Of a DNA stretch of 64,000 nt, positions 7,535-15,193 are shown piece by piece. The notes beneath the pieces are model-generated. The model was not told where the DNA came from and ran no database searches. It worked only from the letters and a program-made list of their open reading frames with translations. Where the stretch lies: NCBI GenBank assembly GCA_963749035.1, contig CAVVKW010000004.1, positions 1,364,001 to 1,428,000 of the forward strand, read 5' to 3'. Made by a program: the position numbers and the translations under genes. The stretch comes from CAVVKW01 sp963749035 (GTDB lineage: Bacteria > Verrucomicrobiota > Verrucomicrobiia > Chthoniobacterales > JAATET01). How positions within the stretch are numbered: position 1 is the first letter of the stretch; each line of letters opens with the position of its first letter.

Positions 7535-8320
7535 TCAGCCCTTCCGCGCCACCAAGTGCAGACGGTGCCAAAGCCAGACAACCTTCCCGTCTTCCGCCGC
7601 AACCTCGAACGCCTCCCGCGCCGCATCGGGAACCGTCCGCACCAACTCCCGCACCGCCACGCGATTCGCCTCCGAAGTCGCCGCCGTCTCGAAATACCAT
7701 TCCAAATCCGGCTGCTTCAGCCGACCCACTTCGCACCGCTCCACGGCCAGACCCGCCGCATCACAAAACCCGCGCCACTCGACGGGCGGAATCAATCGGC
7801 CGTGGCTGGGATCGCGCAACTTCTCGACCTCGTGCGCCCAATTGGCCGCCACCGGATCGCCATCGGGAACCGTTCCATCGATCGCGATCAGCCACCCGCC
7901 CGGCTTCAGGACTCGTCCCACCTCCCTCACGAACGCCCCCGGATCGCTAAAATGGTGTGCCGCCACCCGGCAGCTCACCACGTCGAAACTCTCTTCGGAA
8001 TCCGGCAACTCCTCCGCCGGATGGGCTTGCGTTTCGCACTTGAAACCCTCCTCCCGCAACAACCCCGAAGCGTTCTCCAGCATCCGCTCGGACACATCCG
8101 CCAGCACCAAGTCAAACCCCCGCCGCGCCAGCCACAACGCCGCGTGACCTCCGCCAGTCGCCACGTCCAGCGCTCGCCGACCCGACCCTCCGGGAAAATC
8201 CAAACCCGCCACCGCTGCTTCGAGATCCGACACGTCCGCCAACACGTGAGTCCGCCCGTAGCGCGCACTCTGGCGGTCAAACTGCTCCCGGGCCGCTCGC
8301 TGACCCGAATCCAGACTCAT
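7535..8320 (-). CDS. Class I SAM-dependent methyltransferase
   Basis: This 261-aa protein has a Rossmann-fold methyltransferase core: motif I ALDVATGGGHAALWLA, acidic residue after LVLADVSERML, and FDVVSCRVAAHHFSDP (motif IV region). RVLKPGGWLIAIDGTVPD is motif V/VI. It resembles the UbiE/YcgJ-like Methyltransf_11 group; substrate is unknown. The ATG at 8320 overlaps the stop of the upstream exported-protein gene (ATGA), and the two preceding junctions are also overlapping. It is therefore the last gene of a tightly coupled four-gene operon headed by an ECF sigma factor. That suggests regulation by that sigma factor if autoregulated (inference). Confidence 0.88.
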   Translation of the reverse strand: MSLDSGQRAAREQFDRQSARYGRTHVLADVSDLEAAVAGLDFPGGSGRRALDVATGGGHAALWLARRGFDLVLADVSERMLENASGLLREEGFKCETQAHPAEELPDSEESFDVVSCRVAAHHFSDPGAFVREVGRVLKPGGWLIAIDGTVPDGDPVAANWAHEVEKLRDPSHGRLIPPVEWRGFCDAAGLAVERCEVGRLKQPDLEWYFETAATSEANRVAVRELVRTVPDAAREAFEVAAEDGKVVWLWHRLHLVARKG

Positions 8321-8763
8321 CGCACCTCCATCACGAAGATCAACCGTCCCTTCCCCCACTGCGGCCCGCGGATGAACAACGGCGCGTCCCGCGCCAACTC
8401 CACGTCCGAAGTCAGAATAAACCGATCTTCCGCGTATAACTCGATGTTCAACCGGTATGCCGTTTCCGTCCGCTCCGTGCAACGAAGCTTGAGGAAAAAT
8501 TTCTTCGTGGGAACCACCCATTCCTCCGTGCCCTCGAGGATCTTCTCCTTCTTCTGACGCAGCAGATAGTAGCTATTGTAACCGAAGATCTCGCGGATCT
8601 CGTCGACGAACGGCTCCAGATCCTCCTCCACCGGTTTCGCCGGCTCCTCGGTCGTCGCCAGCACCAGACCGGTCCAGATCTTATCGGCACCAGACGCCGT
8701 CGGCACACCCAGTGCCGCGCACCAGACCAACCCAACCAGCAGGACCGACAGCCGCATTTGCAT
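8317..8763 (-). CDS. Exported protein of unknown function in sigma-factor operon
   Basis: This 148-aa protein has a clear signal peptide (MQMRLSVLLVGLVWCAALGVPTASGA) followed by a soluble domain of about 120 residues. The segment FGYNSYYLLRQKKEKILEGTEEWVVPTKKFFLKLR is striking. I do not recognise the family. It overlaps the anti-sigma gene upstream and the methyltransferase gene downstream by ATGA junctions. It could be a periplasmic sensor or partner of the membrane anti-sigma protein, based only on position. An alternative start is the second ATG two codons later. Confidence 0.8.
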   Translation of the reverse strand: MQMRLSVLLVGLVWCAALGVPTASGADKIWTGLVLATTEEPAKPVEEDLEPFVDEIREIFGYNSYYLLRQKKEKILEGTEEWVVPTKKFFLKLRCTERTETAYRLNIELYAEDRFILTSDVELARDAPLFIRGPQWGKGRLIFVMEVR

Positions 8764-9287
8764 CAGAGCCGTTCGGTGGGTGGAATGTAACCCGCACCCT
8801 CGATCCAAAGGACCGTCCCCCGACCACTCGGAGCCTGGAACACGTAAGCCTCCGCCGCCGGATCCTGCGCCTCCGCGGCAATGACTCGGCTGATCAACTG
8901 ATCGTTCCCCGGCCCGCCCGAATTTCCGAAAATCCAGATCCCCGAGAGCACCGCCGCGATCGCGACAAGCGCCCCTCCGCCCCACGCCATTCGCCAGAGC
9001 GGAAACAAGCCACGGGACTCTTCCCTCCCCTTCGTCTCCTCCCCGGTCCGTCGCTCATCCTGGCGAATGGCCTCCAAAACCTGCGAATTCACGAAATCCT
9101 CGTGCGGCAGACTCGCCGTCGGCACCGCCTCGCGCAGCCGCGACCGGAGCGCCTGCCAGCCCGCCCGCTCGCGCTCGGCTTCCGCTGCGTTCGGCAATTC
9201 GCGCTCGAACGCCGCGCGCTCGGACTCCTCCATCGTGCCATCCACCCAGGCGGTGTGGCGTTCCTCGAAGCTCATCTCATAGCTCAT
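8763..9287 (-). CDS. Probable membrane anti-sigma factor
   Basis: This 174-aa protein has a cytoplasmic N-terminal half rich in Glu and Arg (EERHTAWVDGTMEESERAAFERELPNAAEAERE), similar in style to anti-sigma N-terminal domains. A single membrane helix follows (about residues 103-123, GGALVAIAAVLSGIWIFG), then a periplasmic tail of about 50 residues. No Cys-based zinc anti-sigma motif is present. It overlaps the sigma gene by 11 bp, the usual arrangement for an ECF sigma/anti-sigma pair. The assignment rests on topology and position rather than a strong family match. A start four codons later (ATG at 9275) is also possible. Confidence 0.75.
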   Translation of the reverse strand: MSYEMSFEERHTAWVDGTMEESERAAFERELPNAAEAERERAGWQALRSRLREAVPTASLPHEDFVNSQVLEAIRQDERRTGEETKGREESRGLFPLWRMAWGGGALVAIAAVLSGIWIFGNSGGPGNDQLISRVIAAEAQDPAAEAYVFQAPSGRGTVLWIEGAGYIPPTERL

Positions 9288-9864
9288 CGTAAAGGTCCTT
9301 CAGTTCACTTTGCATTTTCTTCCGGGCGTAAAACAACCGGGACATCACCGTCCCGATCGAACACCCGATGACTTCAGCGATCTCTTTGTAGGAAAGGTCC
9401 TCGACCTCCTTCAAAACGATCACTTCCCGGTGATCCGCGCTCAGCGTTGTCAGCGCCTGCTCGAATCTCTCTCGAATCTCCCCACGCTCGACCCCCAGTC
9501 CCGGCCGCTCCGGCTCGGCGGGCGTTGTCTTCGAAGCCGCGTCGATCGACATCGGCCCGACGTCGAATTCCGCCTGCGGTCGCGCCTGCTTCTTTCTCAA
9601 CAGATCAATCGACGCATTCCGCGCAATCCGACTCAACCAAGCGCCGAACTGCGTATTCCCGTCGAGCTTGCCCAGCGACTTCCACGCACGAATGAACGTC
9701 TCCTGCGTGAGATCGAGGGCGTCCTCGGAGTTTCGGATGATGGAATACGTGACCATGTAAACGCGGTTTCGGTGGCGAGTGATCAATTCGTCGAACGCCG
9801 ACAGATCCCCCTCCCGACTCCGGGCGATCAGGGATTCGTCTTCGACGGCGACTTCAGCACTCAT
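9277..9864 (-). CDS. ECF-type RNA polymerase sigma factor
   Basis: This 195-aa sigma-70 family protein has region 2 (FDELITRHRNRVYMVTYSIIRNSEDALDLTQETFIRAWKSL, with the DLTQETF core-binding motif). Region 4 follows (LSADHREVIVLKEVEDLSYKEIAEVIGCSIGTVMSRL, a helix-turn-helix). The linker is acidic and proline-rich. This is RpoE/SigW-like group 4. It heads the sigma, anti-sigma, exported protein, methyltransferase operon. The 42-bp gap upstream does not show a recognisable self-promoter, so it may also be transcribed from the acidic-protein gene before it. Confidence 0.93.
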   Translation of the reverse strand: MSAEVAVEDESLIARSREGDLSAFDELITRHRNRVYMVTYSIIRNSEDALDLTQETFIRAWKSLGKLDGNTQFGAWLSRIARNASIDLLRKKQARPQAEFDVGPMSIDAASKTTPAEPERPGLGVERGEIRERFEQALTTLSADHREVIVLKEVEDLSYKEIAEVIGCSIGTVMSRLFYARKKMQSELKDLYDEL

Positions 9865-9906
9865 TGGTTACCAACGGCTCCGCGCCACGCGTTATTCAAC
9901 ACGGCC

Positions 9907-10611
9907 TTAGCGTTCCCCACGGAGACGGCTCAATTTCTGCCGGTAATCGCGCATGAGATCGACGATCTCCTCCCGCACCGGGAAGAGCAACTCCGTCAGC
10001 GAGCGCAGATCCTCGACGCTGAGCACACCAGCATCGTGCAACCGGCACGCGGCGTTCAACGCGTCCGTCGCCGCCTTCAGGCTCCGCTTGAGATACGCGA
10101 TCGTCATTCCGATCTCCGATTGATCGTCCCCGCAGAGCGCCGCCGCCAACTTCGCCGCGCAGATCGCGATCCGCGTCGCCATCTCTCCCGCGTCCGCGTT
10201 GTCCCGCAAATCCTCGCGTTCCTCGACCATCGCGAAGACGCGCCGGTTCAATTCCATGCTCTGGACGTAAACCGTCGAATTCTGCAACTCGGCAAATTCC
10301 GCGTCATCATCCTCTTCGTCCTCGTCAAAATCCAGAACTTCGCTCTCCGCCTCGTCGTCCTCTGCTTCGTCGTCGATCTCGAAGTCACCGACCGCGCTCC
10401 ACGGCTCCTCGAGTTCGCCTTCCTCCTCGTCGTCCTCGCCACCTTGGTTCCAACCCATCTCGCGGGCAATGATCTCGTCGCGATCCGGGTCGTTCGCGTA
10501 TTTTTCGAAGAGCGCAAAGTATTGCTCCGTCTTCTGATCCTGCTGCTGAAGGAAGCGCTCCCAGTCGTATTCGTCCCACAGCTCGGGAACTCCGAAATCG
10601 TCGCTCGCCAT
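9907..10611 (-). CDS. Acidic protein of unknown function
   Basis: This 234-aa cytoplasmic-type protein starts at the ATG at 10611 (MASDDFGVPELWDEYDWERFL). Residues about 57-108 form a highly acidic low-complexity stretch of D and E. The C-terminal half is predicted helical, with RIAICAAKLAAALCGDDQSEIGMTIAYLKRSLKAATDALNAA. I do not recognise the family. The gene sits 13 bp downstream of rlmN and 42 bp upstream of the sigma gene on the same strand, so it is probably in the same transcript. Possible roles such as protein interaction cannot be narrowed from sequence. Confidence 0.8.
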   Translation of the reverse strand: MASDDFGVPELWDEYDWERFLQQQDQKTEQYFALFEKYANDPDRDEIIAREMGWNQGGEDDEEEGELEEPWSAVGDFEIDDEAEDDEAESEVLDFDEDEEDDDAEFAELQNSTVYVQSMELNRRVFAMVEEREDLRDNADAGEMATRIAICAAKLAAALCGDDQSEIGMTIAYLKRSLKAATDALNAACRLHDAGVLSVEDLRSLTELLFPVREEIVDLMRDYRQKLSRLRGER

Positions 10612-10624
10612 TTGTAGAAATTTT

Positions 10625-11713
10625 TTAGAGCACGACCGTTGCGTCTGCAACGGGTTTTTCCACCCGCTCCGTCTGCAATCGCAACTGCCCGCACGCCGCC
10701 GAGATGTCGTGACCCTTCTCCCGCCGCAACGTCGCCGCTACCTTGCCAGCGTGCAAAATGTCGACGAAGGCCTCCATCACCTCCTCCGCGGGCCTCACCC
10801 ACTCGAGCCCATCCACCGTGTTGTAGGGGATCAGATTCACCTTCGCGTTCAACTTCCGAACCAGCCGTGACAACGCGATCGCCTGATCCGTCGAGTCGTT
10901 CACGCCCTCGATCAGGATGTATTCGAACGTGATTTTCTGCTTCTTCCGCTCGCAAAAATACGCGCACGCCGCCAGCAACTCCTCCAGCGGATGCTTCCGG
11001 TTCACCGGCATGATGCGATCCCGCACCTCGTCCGTCGCCCCGTGTAGCGACACCGCCAACCGCACCTGCAACGGCTGATCGGCCAGGTCTCGAATCCTCG
11101 GAGCCAATCCACTCGTCGACACCGTCACGTGCCGCGCCCCGACGTTCGGCCCCCACGGAGCGTTGATGATCGTGACCGCTTTCATCAACTGCTCGAAGTT
11201 TGCAAACGGCTCCCCCATTCCCATGAACACGATGTTGTCCACCCGCTCACCCGCAATCTCCTCCGCCTGCAGCAACTGATCGACGATCTCGCCCGCGTCC
11301 AAATTCCGCTTCCACCCGTCCAGCCCACTCGCGCAAAACCGGCACCCGTACGCACACCCCACCTGCGACGACACGCACAGCGTCCGCCGCCCGGCCACGT
11401 CTCCATCCGCCCCCCGCGACGCCGGGATGAGAACCGTCTCGATCAACTGCCCGTCGTTCAGCCGAAACAAAAATTTCCGCGTCGTGTCGACCGACCCGAT
11501 CGTTCGCACCAACTCCAGCGGTCGGTCCGTGTATTCCTCCGTCAACCGATCCCGCAAGGCCGCCGGCAAATTCGTCATTCCGCGAAAATCCCGCACGCGC
11601 TTCTCGTAAAGCCACTGGATCACCTGCTTCGCCCGGTAGCCCGGCTCGCCCGCCGCCACGAATCGCTCCGTCAGCTCATCGAGCGTCAACGATTTGATCG
11701 AATTCATCACCAT
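10625..11713 (-). CDS. rlmN: 23S rRNA/tRNA adenine-C2 methyltransferase RlmN
   Basis: This 362-aa radical SAM enzyme methylates A2503 of 23S rRNA and A37 of some tRNAs. The 4Fe-4S cluster motif is CAYGCRFC (C-x3-C-x2-C). The second conserved cysteine of the ping-pong mechanism lies in HDISAACGQL near the C-terminus. VFMGMGEPFANFEQ and the substrate-binding SVSLHGATDEVRDRIMPVN-type region are present. The N-terminal HhH-like domain (GYRAKQVIQWLYEKRV) is typical. The start could be the second ATG two codons in. It follows a GH1 gene on the same strand. Confidence 0.96.
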   Translation of the reverse strand: MVMNSIKSLTLDELTERFVAAGEPGYRAKQVIQWLYEKRVRDFRGMTNLPAALRDRLTEEYTDRPLELVRTIGSVDTTRKFLFRLNDGQLIETVLIPASRGADGDVAGRRTLCVSSQVGCAYGCRFCASGLDGWKRNLDAGEIVDQLLQAEEIAGERVDNIVFMGMGEPFANFEQLMKAVTIINAPWGPNVGARHVTVSTSGLAPRIRDLADQPLQVRLAVSLHGATDEVRDRIMPVNRKHPLEELLAACAYFCERKKQKITFEYILIEGVNDSTDQAIALSRLVRKLNAKVNLIPYNTVDGLEWVRPAEEVMEAFVDILHAGKVAATLRREKGHDISAACGQLRLQTERVEKPVADATVVL

Positions 11714-11755
11714 TCACCGGCCCCGTCGCAACGCATCCGCGTATTCTTCACCAAC

Positions 11756-13111
11756 CTACTCCCGCACCTTCGCCCGCAGGTTTCCGTATCGCCGGATCAG
11801 ATTCCGGTAAAAATAACCCGACGGCTCCAGCGTCCGCTCCTTCGTGTCCGGATCCATGATCGAAAGACCGAAGTTCGCGTCATACCCCTCGTGCCACTCG
11901 TAATTGTCCACCAGCGTCCAGGCAAAGTATCCCCGCATGTCCGCACCGTCCGCCATCGCCCGTCGCATCTGGTTGATGTGGTCGCGGAAGTATTTGATCT
12001 TCTTCTGCTCGTTCAACGTCCCGATCCCGTTTTCCATGATCATCATCGGTTTTTTGTAACGACCCCAGACGTCCATGATCAGCTCATAAAACGACTCGGG
12101 ATCGATGACCCATCCCATCTGCGTGTAGCTCTCGCTCTGCTCACCACGCCCCGCGTAGAAGAAATCCGCAAACGTCGCGTTCTGACTGTAGTAAAAGTTA
12201 AACCCGACGATGTCGCACACGTCGTAAATGCCGTCCAAGTGGTCGTAACAAACCCGCCGCATCGCGTTGTAAACCATCGCCGTCGGATCGAAAATCCGGT
12301 CCCGCTTCCACCACGGCAACGCCTGCACGCTCATGATCAACGCATCCGGTCGAATCTCGCGGATGATCCCCACCGCCTCGCGAAACTGCGCCACCGCCGC
12401 GTTCAAAGCCTTCCGGTAATTCCGCGTCTGCAACAATCCGGTCGGCGGCCAATGGTCCGCCAGATACGAGAGCGGCAGCATCCCATTCGGCTCGTTCTGC
12501 GGCGCGTAGATCCGCACCGTCGGTGCCAGCGCCGTCGTCATCTTCGTCACGTAATCCCGCCAATGCTCATCCGCCAGCGGGTGCAGCCAATGGGACTTCC
12601 CCGGATTGTCCATGTCCGTCAGCCAATCCGGAAACGTGAAATGCCATAACGTGACGATCGGCTCGATCCCCGCCGCCCGCACCCGCTTCGCCATGCGAAC
12701 GTAGCGCGCGATTGCCTCCTCGTTGTAAACCCCCGGAGCCGGTTCCACCCGAGCCCATTCCACGCCGAAGCGATAATGGTTCACCCCGATCGCCTGCAAG
12801 AGCCGCACGTCGCGATCAAACTCCGTCCACGAGAACGTCGCCTGCCCCCGCTCCGGCGCTCGACCCCGCTCGATGTAGAGATCCCAGTCCGTCTGAAAAT
12901 ACCCACTCTGCCCCGGCTTCGCCACCCGGTCCTCCGTCTGATAGCCACTCGTCGAAACGCCCCACCAGAACGGCCCCGTCTCCACCTTCCTCGACTCCGC
13001 CGCCTCCGTCGCACTCACCATCGGCGTCGGCGGTGCCGACACGCACCCTCCCAGCAGACCCACGAGCAGCAGAGCGTAAACGGACGGGAGAAAAGAAAGC
13101 TTAATTGGCAT
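11756..13111 (-). CDS. Glycoside hydrolase family 1 lipoprotein (beta-glycosidase)
   Basis: This 451-aa protein starts at ATG 13111. A lipoprotein signal peptide carries the lipobox LLGGC (Cys at about residue 22), so it is probably anchored in the envelope. The GH1 TIM-barrel is recognisable from GPFWWGVSTSGYQTE, FGVEWARVEPAPG, the acid/base Glu in PQNEPNG (E207) and the nucleophile in IMENGIG (E360). A further match is YFAWTLVDNYEWHEGYDANFG. GH1 enzymes cleave beta-glucosides, galactosides and related sugars; specificity is unknown. Secreted lipoprotein GH1 members are less common than cytosolic ones. Its start is only 25 bp from the divergent gene at 13137. Confidence 0.92.
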   Translation of the reverse strand: MPIKLSFLPSVYALLLVGLLGGCVSAPPTPMVSATEAAESRKVETGPFWWGVSTSGYQTEDRVAKPGQSGYFQTDWDLYIERGRAPERGQATFSWTEFDRDVRLLQAIGVNHYRFGVEWARVEPAPGVYNEEAIARYVRMAKRVRAAGIEPIVTLWHFTFPDWLTDMDNPGKSHWLHPLADEHWRDYVTKMTTALAPTVRIYAPQNEPNGMLPLSYLADHWPPTGLLQTRNYRKALNAAVAQFREAVGIIREIRPDALIMSVQALPWWKRDRIFDPTAMVYNAMRRVCYDHLDGIYDVCDIVGFNFYYSQNATFADFFYAGRGEQSESYTQMGWVIDPESFYELIMDVWGRYKKPMMIMENGIGTLNEQKKIKYFRDHINQMRRAMADGADMRGYFAWTLVDNYEWHEGYDANFGLSIMDPDTKERTLEPSGYFYRNLIRRYGNLRAKVRE

Positions 13112-13136
13112 CAGATTTTCGCGTAGGGAAGGCCTC

Positions 13137-13997
13137 GTGATTTCCCGCCAACGCATAAACGGCCTCACCGCCCAGCGCAAACCTCTGGTCCATTTTCTCG
13201 CCTCTCTCGCGGTTATCGTTTTCCTACCGACCGCGGGCGCCGTTGACGAAGTCCTTCTCAAAAGTGGCCAACGCGTCTCCGGCACCATCGTCGCCCAATC
13301 CAAAGACCAGGTCGTCATGCAGGTCGGAGAAGGCAGCATCGTTTACCCCAAGCGCGCCATCCGTCGCATCTACGATGGCATCACCCGGGACTCACCCGTC
13401 GTCGAGATTCCCGCCGGTGACGAGCTTCCACCCTGGTGGATTCCCCTCACCGACCTCTACTCCGCCGACTGGGTGAACTCCGTCGAAAGCATCCCGGCCA
13501 CCCCCATCACCTCCGGCCCCTTCGAAAACGTCCCCTACCTCTCGTTCCGCGCCAACGCGAACTACGAGCTGAACGTCTTCGGCGATCCGGCCGACCCCGC
13601 CGGATTCGGAATCGGCTACAACTCCCGCTCGAAGCCCCGCCGCGACGTCATCGAAAACTGCCGCAACTTCCTCTTCTCCTACCTCACCGAACTCGATCAG
13701 ATCAACGCCTTCTACGACCTCGACCCCAGCGGCGGCACCCGCTCCGCCAAAGGTCTCACCATCGAGATCACACCCCCGGGCTCCGAGAGCCCCTTCGCCG
13801 ACTGGGGAATTCTTATCTACGATCCCGATCGACTGGCCGCCGCCCGCAGCAGCACCCGCTCCGAATTTACAAAAACCTCCTCCCGCTACCTCGACGTCGT
13901 TCGCAACTCCACCGACAACGTCTTGAAATGGCAAAAATGGGAACTCACCGACGCCCTCGAGCGCCTCATCCCCATGGAGAACGTCAACGTCCGTTGA
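13137..13997 (+). CDS. Exported protein of unknown function
   Basis: This 286-aa protein starts at a GTG. The N-terminal hydrophobic segment PLVHFLASLAVIVFLPTAGAV (about residues 16-36) suggests export. The first domain (DEVLLKSGQRVSGTIVAQSKDQVVMQVGEGSIVYPKRAIRRIY) is a small beta-rich, Sm-like or SH3-like unit. It resembles sequences seen in many planctomycete and verrucomicrobial exported proteins that read 'v.lksGd.i.G.v...'. A region of about 150 residues follows that I do not recognise. Convergent or operon partners are unclear; trpA follows 40 bp downstream after a heptamer B array. Divergent from the GH1 gene with a 25-bp gap. Confidence 0.8.
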   Translation: MISRQRINGLTAQRKPLVHFLASLAVIVFLPTAGAVDEVLLKSGQRVSGTIVAQSKDQVVMQVGEGSIVYPKRAIRRIYDGITRDSPVVEIPAGDELPPWWIPLTDLYSADWVNSVESIPATPITSGPFENVPYLSFRANANYELNVFGDPADPAGFGIGYNSRSKPRRDVIENCRNFLFSYLTELDQINAFYDLDPSGGTRSAKGLTIEITPPGSESPFADWGILIYDPDRLAAARSSTRSEFTKTSSRYLDVVRNSTDNVLKWQKWELTDALERLIPMENVNVR

Positions 13998-14002
13998 TCA
14001 CC

Positions 14003-14033
14003 AATCCGAAATCCAAAATCCGAAATCCAAAAT
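14003..14033 (+). repeat. Heptamer B array (ATCCAAA/ATCCGAA) before trpA
   Basis: Four units alternate ATCCGAA and ATCCAAA. The array ends 4 nt before the trpA GTG and occupies the place where a Shine-Dalgarno sequence would be. It is strongly AT-rich against a GC-rich background. Confidence 0.85.
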
Positions 14034-14037
14034 TCCC

Positions 14038-14850
14038 GTGAGTCGTATTGAAGCCACCTTCGACCGCCTTCGCGCCGCCGATCAGACCGGCTTCGTCGCC
14101 TACGTCACCGGCGGCGACCCGTCGCGCGAAGCCACCGTCGAGATCGCCTGCGCTCTCGCCGACTGCGGAGTCGACGTCCTCGAGCTCGGCGTCCCCTTTT
14201 CCGACCCCCTCGCCGACGGTGCCACCATCCAAGCCGCCGCCGGCCGCGCCCTCGCCGCCGGCATCACCGTATCCAACCTACTCGAGTCTCTCCGCGTCAT
14301 CCGCGACCGCTGCCCCGATCTCGCCATCGTCCTCTTCACTTACCTGAACCCCGTTTACACCTACGGCTTCGAGCGCTTCCACGCCGACGCCGCAGCCGCC
14401 GGGGCCGACGGCCTTCTCATCCTCGACCTTCCGCCCGACGAAGCCGAGCGAAACGCCGAACTCGCCGGCACCCACGGCATCCAGACCATCCGACTCATCG
14501 CCCCAACCACCCCACCGCACCGAATGACCCGCATCGCCACCTCCGCGGCAGGCTTCATCTACTACGTCTCCCGCGAAGGCGTCACCGGCGAACAAACCGA
14601 ACTCTCCGCCACGATCGAGTCCCAAGTCGCCGAACTCCGCCGTCACACCAAGCTCCCGATCGCCGTCGGTTTCGGTATCTCCACCCCCGAACAAGCCGCC
14701 GACGTCGCCCGTCACGCCGACGCCGTCGTCGTCGGCAGTGCCATCGTCCGCCGCATCGCCGAGCACGCCAAGGCCCCCGACCTTCCGCAGAAAATCGCCG
14801 ACTTCGTCCGTCCCTTGGTGGACGCTACCAAATCCAAAAACCCGTGCTAG
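14038..14850 (+). CDS. trpA: Tryptophan synthase alpha subunit
   Basis: This 270-aa TIM-barrel protein cleaves indole-3-glycerol phosphate to indole for the beta subunit. ELGVPFSDPLADG carries the catalytic Glu and LLILDLPPDE the catalytic Asp. YYVSREGVTGEQ is the GVTG phosphate-binding loop and VGFGISTPEQ is also present. The start is GTG at 14038, directly after a heptamer B array and without a Shine-Dalgarno. The other trp genes are not in this window, so trpA is unlinked here. The last residues (TKSKNPC) come from AAATCCAAAAACCC, which looks like a worn heptamer B unit extending the C-terminus. Confidence 0.96.
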   Translation: MSRIEATFDRLRAADQTGFVAYVTGGDPSREATVEIACALADCGVDVLELGVPFSDPLADGATIQAAAGRALAAGITVSNLLESLRVIRDRCPDLAIVLFTYLNPVYTYGFERFHADAAAAGADGLLILDLPPDEAERNAELAGTHGIQTIRLIAPTTPPHRMTRIATSAAGFIYYVSREGVTGEQTELSATIESQVAELRRHTKLPIAVGFGISTPEQAADVARHADAVVVGSAIVRRIAEHAKAPDLPQKIADFVRPLVDATKSKNPC

Positions 14851-14860
14851 ATTCCCAGCC

Positions 14861-15106
14861 ATGCTAGCCCGCCTCTTCGCCGCCGCCCTCGCCCTCAGCC
14901 TCACCGCCTGCATCTCCATCGACATGCTCGCCCGCGCCGAAGGCCGGATCCCCCCATCCGAAGCCAACAATCCCCGCGCCGTCGCCTACCCGCCCCAGCC
15001 CGCCTACTACGCCCTCGTCCCGCTGACGCTCCCCCTCGACCTGATCACCTTCCCCGCCCAATACATCTACTTCAACACCGGCGACCGAAGAGCCCCCCAG
15101 TATTGA
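14861..15106 (+). CDS. Small lipoprotein, possibly YceK/YidQ-like
   Basis: This 81-aa protein has signal peptide MLARLFAAALALSLTAC with lipobox LTAC (Cys 17). The mature part is short (about 65 residues) with VPLTLPLDLITFPAQYIYF, resembling the 'lPfs...DtlllPyd' ending of YceK/YidQ lipoproteins. That similarity is judged by eye only. It starts 10 bp after trpA and may be co-transcribed. It is convergent with recD2 across an 87-bp gap containing a repeat D array. Confidence 0.72.
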   Translation: MLARLFAAALALSLTACISIDMLARAEGRIPPSEANNPRAVAYPPQPAYYALVPLTLPLDLITFPAQYIYFNTGDRRAPQY

Positions 15107-15163
15107 GGAATAGACCCAGGCAATTGACTCGTTCGCTCCGGTAGCCGCCTGACTCCAGGGCTC

Positions 15164-15193
15164 CGTTAATCCTGACAATCCTGTTAATCCTGT
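15164..15193. repeat. Repeat D array (AATCCTGTTA-type) between convergent genes
   Basis: Three imperfect units (GTTAATCCTG, ACAATCCTG, TTAATCCTGTC) end exactly at the recD2 stop codon (15194-15196). A second array of this family lies at 25508-25533, also between two convergent genes. Confidence 0.75.

Noticed and set aside
7410..8147. Plus-strand 'LRVFASSREKT' open frame after the IS
   Set aside because: This peptide is the translation of octamer C repeats and runs antisense to the methyltransferase; a common annotation artefact.
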